From G963702155 sp963702155 (GTDB lineage Bacteria > Pseudomonadota > Alphaproteobacteria > Micavibrionales > Micavibrionaceae): a stretch of 64,000 nucleotides of DNA. The position numbers and the translations under genes are program-made. The DNA lies in NCBI GenBank assembly GCA_963702155.1, contig OY969717.1, positions 1,612,001 to 1,676,000 on the forward strand, given 5' to 3'. Position 1 is the first letter of the stretch. Each line of letters starts with the position of its first letter. Under the pieces are notes generated by a model. It was not told the DNA's origin, did not search any database, and saw only the letters and a list, made by a program, of their open reading frames with translations. This document shows positions 57,022-64,000 of this stretch, in pieces.

Positions 57022-57618
57022 TTAATGATCACGAACATCTTTGAGCGCTTTTGAAAAACTCGAAAGCGGCATGTTGATATTGATATTCTTCCCATTATTT
57101 GCCTGAATCGTAAGCAAGGCATTCGCACCTTTAGCCATGATATTCTGGATATCCTCATTAAGCGAAAGATAAGCATAACACCCGTTGGGCATACAATAGC
57201 GAATCCCGAAGTTAAGCGGCTTCTCCTCATCCACCTTTATTGTACCGCCAGGTTGCAGCATAATGCCAAGCGGTAAAACCAGAACACCGCGAGCATCAGA
57301 ACTGCCCTCAGGAAAACCGATGGCAAACTCAATCAAACGCTGCCCGCTATCTGTCATGGTTTGTACTTGTACCGCTTCACAGCGCCCGCGTTTTGGCTTT
57401 GTATCATCGTTCGCACATCTGACCTGCCATGCATCACCATTTGCACTTTGCGCTGGCGCATTAACAACTTTGGAAGCAGAAAGATTTTCTGATGACTGAA
57501 CCTCGGTATTGACAGATTCCTCCGAAGACCCTCTTAGTGTAAAATATGCGCCTGCCCCGACAATCAGAACGCCAAGTATAAGCAACACTAATCTATTTTT
57601 ACGCGAGCTTTTTTGCAT
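57022..57618 (-). CDS. IalB-family (invasion-associated locus B) membrane-anchored protein
   Basis: A 198-residue protein with an uncleaved-looking N-terminal anchor (about residues 9-27, 'LVLLILGVLIVGAGAYF') and a periplasmic IalB-type domain: 'GDAWQVRCANDD', 'KRGRCEAVQVQT', 'VLPLGIMLQPGGTIKVDE' and 'FGIRYCMPNGCYAYL'. The conserved Cys pairs probably form disulfides. IalB of Bartonella is linked to erythrocyte invasion, but the family is widespread in free-living alphaproteobacteria, so no pathogenic role is implied. It stands 404 bases or more from its neighbours and is probably monocistronic. Confidence 0.82.
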   Translation of the reverse strand: MQKSSRKNRLVLLILGVLIVGAGAYFTLRGSSEESVNTEVQSSENLSASKVVNAPAQSANGDAWQVRCANDDTKPKRGRCEAVQVQTMTDSGQRLIEFAIGFPEGSSDARGVLVLPLGIMLQPGGTIKVDEEKPLNFGIRYCMPNGCYAYLSLNEDIQNIMAKGANALLTIQANNGKNININMPLSSFSKALKDVRDH

Positions 57619-57752
57619 TTTTTCAAATCCTTATAATTTACTGAAGCAAGCTTAATCATGGTCACACCCTAATTCAAGGGTGAAATTTTTGATATGCACA
57701 AACGCTTTGGTGTATGATAAAAACAATGGCGCAAAGGCTTATGTATAAAATA

Positions 57753-58598
57753 TCACGGCTTACAATAAAGTGGTATGTCTTGCAGTCGTGGCCACACATC
57801 TTCCCAGCCCTCAAGATGCGTTACATTCGCAATAACCGTCATATTCACACACCCACTGTTGCCCGAAGCCTCTACAAAATGACGCGCAATCTCCGCAGGG
57901 ACAATTTTATCACGCCCGCCCGCAAAATGATGTTGCGATATATTTGATATGGCTGGCGCTACTTCAATCGTAGAAAGAGAGCCGGAAAGTTGTGATACAC
58001 CATGAATATCGTGAAGTTTTTGATGATCGAGATTGCCGGCTATACTACGAAAGCTGCGGATATCATGGCGGCGCTCCGCCAAAAGAATAGCTACAGCCGC
58101 GCCGCCTGAAAACCCGACAAGATCAAATTCAGAAATGTGATGACGGGATTTGAGAATATCAAGTACTGCATTCATAGAATCAAGGACTTCAGGCGCAAAA
58201 CGATGTGAAGTCCAGTATTTTTGCGGACACGGTTTACCCCTTGTGCTCATTTTTGTATATTGACACGGACGTGCAAGATAAATCACATTGCCCCCCTTAT
58301 CCAGTGCCGCCAACCTAAAACCCATAGGGTTTGTGGGCGTAGGGTCAAAGGAAGGTGTGCTGCGGTCCATCCACGCCAAACCATCACCTTCGATATAAAC
58401 GCTCGCAGGCATGCCCGGATTTTGAATACGTTTATAAATCGTAATATCAAAAGGTGCAGCGGTTATGGTTTCAGGCAGAAGTAAAGTGCGCTGCGATATT
58501 GATTGGGCAGTATCCAAACGCGATTGTATAGAGCCGCCGCAAGCGACAACAAGAAAACTCAGCACAATACTCGTAAAATGATAAAAAAAAGAATTCAT
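57753..58598 (-). CDS. Lipoprotein alpha/beta hydrolase
   Basis: A 281-residue hydrolase. The N-terminus is a lipoprotein signal ending in 'FLVVACGGS' (Cys20 as the lipidated residue). The hydrolase triad is visible: nucleophile Ser in 'DLVGFSGGAAVAILLAE', Asp in 'GGRDKIVPAE' and His in 'IANVTHLEGWEDVW'. The protein would be tethered to the outer or inner membrane on the periplasmic side. The substrate is unknown. Confidence 0.85.
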   Translation of the reverse strand: MNSFFYHFTSIVLSFLVVACGGSIQSRLDTAQSISQRTLLLPETITAAPFDITIYKRIQNPGMPASVYIEGDGLAWMDRSTPSFDPTPTNPMGFRLAALDKGGNVIYLARPCQYTKMSTRGKPCPQKYWTSHRFAPEVLDSMNAVLDILKSRHHISEFDLVGFSGGAAVAILLAERRHDIRSFRSIAGNLDHQKLHDIHGVSQLSGSLSTIEVAPAISNISQHHFAGGRDKIVPAEIARHFVEASGNSGCVNMTVIANVTHLEGWEDVWPRLQDIPLYCKP

Positions 58599-58828
58599 AT
58601 ACTAACCTGCGAGAAAAAAGATCCTGCACTCTAACGTATGAAGGATCCCCAGATAAAAACCAAATCATTTTAATCATCATTAGATATCGTCTAAAAGTAA
58701 ATTAGCCAATTTGAAAACTTGAGAATTAATTGCACTTACATCTCAGAAATCTTAACGCCCCCTTTAAGAAACGTTCTTCTACGTCTATAGTTTAATAAGA
58801 ACGACATTAAAATACGAAAGCCAAAATT

Positions 58829-59626
58829 ATGACATCACCATCATCTAGTCTTGAAAATAAAACCGCCCTTATAACCGGCTCGACCAGCGGGATAGGCTTA
58901 GGCATTGCAAAACACCTGGCGGCGCAGGGCGCCAATATAATTATGAATGGCTTTGGCGACAAAGATGAAATTGAAAAGGAGCGCATTGCTCTAGAAGCAC
59001 ATAATATTAAGGCTATTTACAACGGCGCGGACATGACGAAACCCGATCAAATCGAAGATATGATTAAAACCGCACATAAGGAATTTGGCGCAATTGATAT
59101 TTTGGTTAACAATGCCGGCATACAGCACGTTGCACCGGTCGAAGACTTTCCGGAAGAAAAATGGGATGCTATCATTGCTATTAACATGACGTCCGCTTTT
59201 CATACTATAAGGCATACTGTTCCACTTATGAAAAAACAAGGATGGGGGCGCATTATAAATATTGCCTCCGCGCATGGCTTGGTCGCCTCCCCCTATAAAT
59301 CTGCTTATGTAACTGCTAAGCATGGTATTTTGGGTCTGACTAAAACAATAGCTTTAGAAGTCGCGCAAAATAATATTACCGTAAATGCGATTTGCCCCGG
59401 TTATGTAAAAACACCTTTGGTAGATAATCAAATCGCAGATACGGCAAAATCACGCGGAATTACTGAAGAAGAGGTCATAAATGATGTACTGTTATCTGCG
59501 CAATGGACCAAAAAATTTGTGAGCATAGAACAAATTGCAGAGATTACTGCATTTTTATGTTCAAACGCAGCCGAAAACATCACGGGCAGCCCAATAAAGG
59601 TTGATGGTGGGTGGACAGCAGCATAA
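58829..59626 (+). CDS. 3-hydroxybutyrate dehydrogenase-like short-chain dehydrogenase
   Basis: A 265-residue NAD(H)-dependent enzyme. The cofactor motif is 'ALITGSTSGIGLGIAKHL', the Asn-Asn-Ala-Gly is 'ILVNNAGIQHVAPVEDFPE', and the catalytic Tyr/Lys are in 'SAYVTAKHGILGLTK'. The region 'AICPGYVKTPLVDNQI' is close to D-beta-hydroxybutyrate dehydrogenases, which link polyhydroxybutyrate breakdown to acetoacetate. It is convergent with the formyltransferase-like gene, with eight bases between the stops. Confidence 0.88.
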   Translation: MTSPSSSLENKTALITGSTSGIGLGIAKHLAAQGANIIMNGFGDKDEIEKERIALEAHNIKAIYNGADMTKPDQIEDMIKTAHKEFGAIDILVNNAGIQHVAPVEDFPEEKWDAIIAINMTSAFHTIRHTVPLMKKQGWGRIINIASAHGLVASPYKSAYVTAKHGILGLTKTIALEVAQNNITVNAICPGYVKTPLVDNQIADTAKSRGITEEEVINDVLLSAQWTKKFVSIEQIAEITAFLCSNAAENITGSPIKVDGGWTAA

Positions 59627-59634
59627 TCCAAGCT

Positions 59635-60471
59635 CTATAGGGCCGTGGATTTCCATTCTTTAATAACGACATAACCATTTTTAGCCGATAATATTAATTG
59701 CTTAGGCTGGTGAATTATAATTTTGCCTATTCTATGATTATGCGCTTCTTCAATAACATCAAAATCATAAACAACATTATAAACACCATCCAGTTTCATG
59801 ATCGTCCCATACCGCCCAAATGCACGGCCAATCGCTTTTATTATATGAACATCTTTTGATAAATCCAGAACACGCATGTGATTATCAGGCATACTAAAAT
59901 GGCTTGATTCTGCCTCGTTTTGAGGCGTTGCGTGCAACCACATGTGTTCCAAATTTTGAACGACGTCTGAAACCATATCGGGTGCGTGTAAAGCAATACG
60001 TGCAGAATAGCTTTCAACGGTTTCATTAGATGATAAATTAATCTTTCTTTGTATTAATACATCGCCTCCATCAAACCGGTCGGTCAGTTTATGGATACTG
60101 ACCCCCGCCGCTTCCGGATAACGTGTTAAAATATAAGGGGTTGGCATGATGCCGCGCCCCTTAGGCAGATAGCTGGGATGCAAATTAATGCCATAAGCAT
60201 GCCTCTCATCAATGGACGGTATTTTATAAAGATAACCCGCAGAAACAAAACATGTGCACCCGGCGCTGATATATCCTTTAATGTCTTCTGCTACAGGCTT
60301 CTCTAAGGAAAATGGAATATTATGAGCGGTTGCCATAGCAAGAAGCTCATTATTAAAATTAAAAATACCATCACAAGGAAAGGAGTATAGACCGCCCAGC
60401 GTATGCCCATCATCAAGCAAACGCTTGACAACGCCAATCATAAAATCATAGCCAAAAAATACAAATTTCAT
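59635..60471 (-). CDS. Formyltransferase-fold protein, substrate unknown
   Basis: A 278-residue protein of the methionyl-tRNA/GART-type formyltransferase fold. The fold's signature is 'YGINLHPSYLPKGRGIMPTP', with the catalytic-type Asn-x-His, and 'DGGDVLIQRKINLSSNETVE' follows. It lacks the typical Fmt length (about 310) and a clear tRNA-binding C-terminus. It may act on a sugar or amino-sugar, as in ArnA-type or dTDP-sugar formyltransferases. It lies downstream of an unrelated gene and has no obvious partner. Confidence 0.75.
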   Translation of the reverse strand: MKFVFFGYDFMIGVVKRLLDDGHTLGGLYSFPCDGIFNFNNELLAMATAHNIPFSLEKPVAEDIKGYISAGCTCFVSAGYLYKIPSIDERHAYGINLHPSYLPKGRGIMPTPYILTRYPEAAGVSIHKLTDRFDGGDVLIQRKINLSSNETVESYSARIALHAPDMVSDVVQNLEHMWLHATPQNEAESSHFSMPDNHMRVLDLSKDVHIIKAIGRAFGRYGTIMKLDGVYNVVYDFDVIEEAHNHRIGKIIIHQPKQLILSAKNGYVVIKEWKSTAL

Positions 60472-60567
60472 AAAGGAATGATCACGTATTTACAAAGGCT
60501 TGGCAAGCCTTAGAAGAAGAGACAGAAAGAATATTATAATAATAGGGCAGATTAAAAATAACGCTTT

Positions 60568-60975
60568 TTAATCATCATCAAATATATCAAGCAGTTCATC
60601 CGACATTTCCTCTGCTGCTTTGATCATCTCAATGTTAGCTTTATAGCTAATTTCGGCCAAACTTAGATTAACCGCTTCTTGTGCAAGGTCGATATTAGGC
60701 GCGCCTATAATACCGTCCGCATTAGCAAATGGAGAATCCGGATCAAATGCAGGTATGAAAGCAGGGTCACGCGGTACATATTCCGTACGCACACCTGAGC
60801 CTGCGCCTTCTATATTTTGGCTTTGCTGCACAACGTCTATAGCGTTATAGGGCGCTTGCCCGTTTTCATCAATCGATCCAACAGTTTGTATGTTTGCAAT
60901 GTTAGAGGCGGTCGCATTTAAACGCTGACTAGCGGCTTGTAACCCAGATAATGATATAGAAATGGAATTTACCAT
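60568..60975 (-). CDS. FlgC-like flagellar basal-body rod protein
   Basis: A 135-residue protein of the flagellar rod family. The N-terminus 'SGLQAASQRLNATASNIANI' and the C-terminus 'IDLAQEAVNLSLAEISYKAN' are the paired helices that polymerise in the rod. I use ATG 60975; a start at 60996 adds seven residues. No other flagellar gene lies in the window, so this is an orphan copy, or a remnant of a flagellar set located elsewhere. Confidence 0.72.
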   Translation of the reverse strand: MVNSISISLSGLQAASQRLNATASNIANIQTVGSIDENGQAPYNAIDVVQQSQNIEGAGSGVRTEYVPRDPAFIPAFDPDSPFANADGIIGAPNIDLAQEAVNLSLAEISYKANIEMIKAAEEMSDELLDIFDDD

Positions 60976-61080
60976 GATTTTATTGTACCATAACAAATAT
61001 TAAAAACTTCTTGATATGAAAAAAAATTTGTACCATTTTGAGGTGCTATTTAAATTTATAATTTAAAGGAAACAGCGCAA

Positions 61081-61560
61081 ATGCGTATTTTAACTATTTC
61101 TGCATTAACCACTTTAATGATTTTGCTCAATTCATCTGGCGCATTGGCAGAACGTAAAACATCTATTTGGGCATGGTTACCTTGGTATCATGTAAATATG
61201 GATTATGAACGCAGGTTGATTGAAGATCCTAAAATTCCGCATAATCATCTTTGGAATGATGAGGACTGGTCACCACAGCAATGGGCATATGAGCGTGGCT
61301 CTGCACAGACTATGCTGGATGACTTATATATTGCCGGTATTGTTACAAAACAATATAGAGATGATCAGGATACGCTTGTATTAGAAGTTGGACAACCCTT
61401 TATGCAATTATCGCCACAAGATAAACGCAGGGTCGTACGTTTTATTGATTACGCATATGGCGTAACTGAAAATTCACAAAGTGGTATGTTTCATATTTAC
61501 CATCACGAAAGCAAAAAACCGATTGGTCTGTTTACAAAACATGGTGTCCAATTTCAATAA
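61081..61560 (+). CDS. Secreted protein of unknown function
   Basis: A 159-residue protein with a signal peptide (residues 1-23, ending 'SSGALAE') and a mature domain rich in Trp and Tyr ('IWAWLPWYHVNMDYERR', 'WNDEDWSPQQWAYERGS'). It probably acts in the periplasm. AAGGAAA precedes the ATG. It lies divergent from the FlgC-like gene and convergent with the EamA transporter. I recognise no family. Confidence 0.72.
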   Translation: MRILTISALTTLMILLNSSGALAERKTSIWAWLPWYHVNMDYERRLIEDPKIPHNHLWNDEDWSPQQWAYERGSAQTMLDDLYIAGIVTKQYRDDQDTLVLEVGQPFMQLSPQDKRRVVRFIDYAYGVTENSQSGMFHIYHHESKKPIGLFTKHGVQFQ

Positions 61561-61567
61561 TCTGTCT

Positions 61568-62458
61568 TTAAGTATCTGAAATCTTGGCACGATACAAAAT
61601 ATAAAGGCTTGAAAATATTATAATGGCGCCACCTATATATACCATACCAACTGGTTGGTAATTCCATATAATAATGTCTAGTCCGGTCGCCCATATTAAG
61701 CCAGTATAGCTAAACGGACTCAGAAGAGACGCTGGCGCGAGCTGGAAACCGCGGGTTAAAAAATATTGACCCAACCCGCCGGTAACACCAATACCAAATA
61801 ATATCATCCATCCTTTTAAATCCGGTGTGCTTGCAAGCCAGGGCATAAAGATTCCGGTCATAACCAGACCCCCTAAAAAGAAATAGAGCGTAATTGTAAA
61901 CGGGTTTTCACTCTTCATTGCCCGTATTAACACCTGTATAGTGGCGTGAACACTCGCTGCACAAAGGGCAATGAAAACCCCGACCATAGTCATTTCCATT
62001 GTGGGTTGCGCAACCAGAAAAACACCAATCATGCCAATCCCTACAGCTGCCCAACGATGCAAGCCGATATGCTCCTTAAGCCAGAAATGCGCCAAAACCG
62101 GCAAAATCAAAGTTGATGCAAAAAACAATACGGTTGCATTGGATAACGGTAAATATTGCGCGGCTGCAAATGTTAAAACCAGACCCACCGTGCCAATAAA
62201 GACCCGAAAACCAAGCGTAAATGGCATGTTAGTTCTAAAAAGATAGGTTTTTTTTGTAGTAACTATAAAAATCAGACAGGGTATTAACGATATCAGATTA
62301 CGATAAAATGCAATTTCAATAACATGATGCGTTCCGGTTAAAAGCTTGTTGAACGCCTGCATAACAGTAAAAAGAAAAAATGCGCAGCAGGCAAATAAAA
62401 TACCTTTAAAAATTCTGTCTGTTTGACTGCTTGTACCCGTCTTGATTTGTATGTTCAC
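61568..62458 (-). CDS. EamA/DMT-family transporter
   Basis: A 296-residue inner-membrane protein with ten predicted spans and two EamA-type halves ('VIEIAFYRNLISLIPCLIFI', 'FTYTGLIWATGLDIIIWN'-type ends). The family exports small metabolites or acts as a permease, and the substrate cannot be predicted. It lies downstream of ilvC on the same strand, separated by a terminator-like hairpin at 62491-62520. Confidence 0.88.
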   Translation of the reverse strand: MNIQIKTGTSSQTDRIFKGILFACCAFFLFTVMQAFNKLLTGTHHVIEIAFYRNLISLIPCLIFIVTTKKTYLFRTNMPFTLGFRVFIGTVGLVLTFAAAQYLPLSNATVLFFASTLILPVLAHFWLKEHIGLHRWAAVGIGMIGVFLVAQPTMEMTMVGVFIALCAASVHATIQVLIRAMKSENPFTITLYFFLGGLVMTGIFMPWLASTPDLKGWMILFGIGVTGGLGQYFLTRGFQLAPASLLSPFSYTGLIWATGLDIIIWNYQPVGMVYIGGAIIIFSSLYILYRAKISDT

Positions 62459-62490
62459 TAAAAGATCAATTCACTTATGAGAGGCAAGGA

Positions 62491-62520
62491 AAAAGCCGCA
62501 TCCTTTTCTGAAAGCGGCCT
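62491..62520 (-). terminator. Terminator after ilvC
   Basis: On the minus strand an AGGCCGC/GCGGCTT stem (one G-T pair) is followed by TTTTTCC. It lies 40 bases after the restored ilvC stop at 62561. Confidence 0.7.
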
Positions 62521-62560
62521 TATTTATAAAAAGTTATAGCTAGAAAAAAAGGCTAAAGAT

Positions 62561-63633
62561 TTAATTTTTATCTTTATCGACCAGCTTGTTTTTACCAATC
62601 CATGGCATCATAGCACGCAAACGTCCCCAATTTTTTCAATCTCATGATCCGCGTCTTTGGCACGCATTTCCTTTAAGCGATTAAGCCCTTCTTTATTGCC
62701 GCCCATAAAGGTTTCAACAAATTTACCGGATTGAATATCCTCCAGAATACGCTTCATTTCCGCTTTGGTTTCCGATGTTATAATGCGTGGTCCGGTGACA
62801 TAATCGCCAAATTCTGCTGTATTTGAAATAGAGTAGCGCATGTTGGCAAGTCCGGCTTCGTAAATCAGATCAACGATCAGTTTTGTTTCGTGCAAGCATT
62901 CAAAATATGCCATTTCAGGTGGATATCCTGCTTCAACTAAAGTCTCGTATCCGGCCTTAATAAGGGCAGCAATACCACCACATAATACGACTTGCTCGCC
63001 AAATAAATCGGTTTCACATTCATCTTTAAATGTTGTTTCAATAATGCCCGAACGGCCGCCGCCAACGGCTGACGCATATGATAATGCAATGTCTTTGGCC
63101 TTACCGCATTGATCCTGTGCAACCGCAATCAGGCATGGTACACCGCCGCCCTTCTCGTATTCTCCGCGAACTGTATGACCCGGCCCTTTGGGTGCTATCA
63201 TAAAAACATCCAGATCCGCGCGCGGTTTGATAAGACCAAAATGGACATTCAAACCATGGGCAAAAGCAAGCGACGCGCCCTCTTTCATGTGATCGGCAAC
63301 CTCATCATAATAAAGATCTTTTTGATTTTCATCCGGCACCAAAAACATAACAACATCAGCATCTTTTGCAGCTTCAGCAGGTGTTTGCACAGTAAAACCC
63401 GCCGCTTCTGCCTTGGGCGTAGAGGATGATCCCTTACGCAAACCAATGACCACATGCTCTACACCGCTATCTTTGATATTTTGAGCATGCGCATGACCTT
63501 GGGATCCATAACCGATCACAGCCACTTTTAAAGATTTGATCAAATCCAGATCGCAATCTTTATCATAGTAAACATTGAGCGAGGTTTGCGGGCCATTCGA
63601 AGATGATTTTTGCGGGGTAGCTGCTTGGGACAT
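62561..63633 (-). CDS. ilvC: Ketol-acid reductoisomerase with a frameshift near the C-terminus
   Basis: The NADPH-dependent enzyme of branched-chain amino-acid synthesis. The cofactor motif is 'AVIGYGSQGHAHAQNIKDSG' (near residue 36), then 'FMIAPKGPGHTVRGEYEKGG' and the metal-binding 'DECETDLFGEQ'. The frame ends early at 62608 ('KIGDVCVL'), but a single base lost near 62623 explains it: restoring one base gives 'RLRAMMPWIGKNKLVDKDKN' and the true stop at 62561. The complete protein would be 357 residues. Either a sequencing error or a very recent change. Confidence 0.93.
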
Positions 63634-63756
63634 AAATTCTCCAATTCTTGATTAAAAGATAATAAAAAGTCTGATTTGTTTAAAGCGTATAAAGGGCATA
63701 AAACATGACTTTTTGCTTTAAATCAACCTTAAAACGCAAAGTCTAAACGTGCGAGC

Positions 63757-64000
63757 CTATCGCATCGCGCCAGCTGCCGCTTCCGACATTTTAATCCGTG
63801 CAGCGGCAGATCCTCTCACCGCACCTCTATCCATGCCGATAACCGTGCTATGTACATTAACCTGATTGATATAAACATTAGCCCCAAAACCAAGTGAACC
63901 GCTTTCTGTTACAAATATACAAGAATGTTTTTGCAAAGATGAATGTACGTTGTCATCCTCTCTCACTTGAAGCTCGACATGAATAAGCCCCTGTTCCGCT
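63757..64000 (-). CDS. C-terminal end of an unidentified protein (right edge)
   Basis: The frame is open up to the window edge and contains no initiator that is required; only the last ~80 residues are visible ('LIHVELQVREDDNVHSSLQK', ending 'AAARIKMSEAAAGAMR'). The gene begins beyond base 64000. I cannot identify it. Confidence 0.6.
   Translation of the reverse strand, partial: AEQGLIHVELQVREDDNVHSSLQKHSCIFVTESGSLGFGANVYINQVNVHSTVIGMDRGAVRGSAAARIKMSEAAAGAMR

Overview
The window looks like a chromosomal segment of an AT-leaning alphaproteobacterium. The evidence is the addB-addA-trxA order, rpsT directly before dnaA, a dnaA/dnaN/recF/gyrB neighbourhood, an IalB-family protein, a 3-hydroxybutyrate dehydrogenase and Dot/Icm-type (type IVB secretion) genes. 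I cannot name the lineage. The Dot/Icm genes, giant adhesin and autotransporter fit a bacterium that attaches to or interacts with other cells, but this is inference.

Layout. 1-7.1 kb: addB (cut by the left edge), addA and trxA on the plus strand. 7.1-9.7 kb: thrS and infC on the minus strand; infC appears to use an ATA start. 9.8-10.8 kb: an AT-rich orphan gene with an HExxH zinc-protease motif. 10.9-23.7 kb: a type I secretion locus (HlyD-type adaptor, LapB-type ABC exporter, TolC-type pore) with its likely cargo, a 2326-residue repeat adhesin. 23.9-27.4 kb: a CheY-like regulator, an unknown helical protein, an isochorismatase-like hydrolase and serA. 27.6-30 kb: rpsT, a 600-base intergenic region with RNA-like inverted repeats, and dnaA. 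30-35.5 kb: a Nudix hydrolase and a biotin operon bioB-bioF-bioD-bioA, ending in a small protein with the four-helix carboxylate/histidine pattern of di-iron enzymes. 35.6-43 kb: dnaN, a stress-protein-like gene, recF, a P-loop kinase with a HisC-like aminotransferase (minus strand) and gyrB. 43-46.6 kb: a MarC protein, argS and a degenerate Fic-domain protein. 46.6-52.1 kb: a minus-strand cluster with DotM/IcmP and DotL/IcmO plus two unknown membrane-anchored proteins. 52.4-52.6 kb: tRNA-Thr and tRNA-Gln. 53-64 kb: an autotransporter, an IalB-like protein, a lipoprotein hydrolase, bdhA-like, a formyltransferase-like protein, an isolated FlgC-like protein, a secreted unknown, an EamA transporter, ilvC and a gene cut by the right edge.

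Two points stand out. First, the di-iron candidate sits where the pimeloyl-precursor gene bioZ sits in rhizobial bioBFDAZ operons, and no bioC, bioH or bioZ is present in the window, so it is a plausible new biotin-precursor enzyme. Second, reading frames are broken in five genes: gyrB (14 single-base indels in about 1.3 kb), recF, bioA, the kinase gene and ilvC. Translation around each break still gives well-conserved protein, so uncorrected sequence errors are more likely than real gene decay. The sequence alone cannot settle this.
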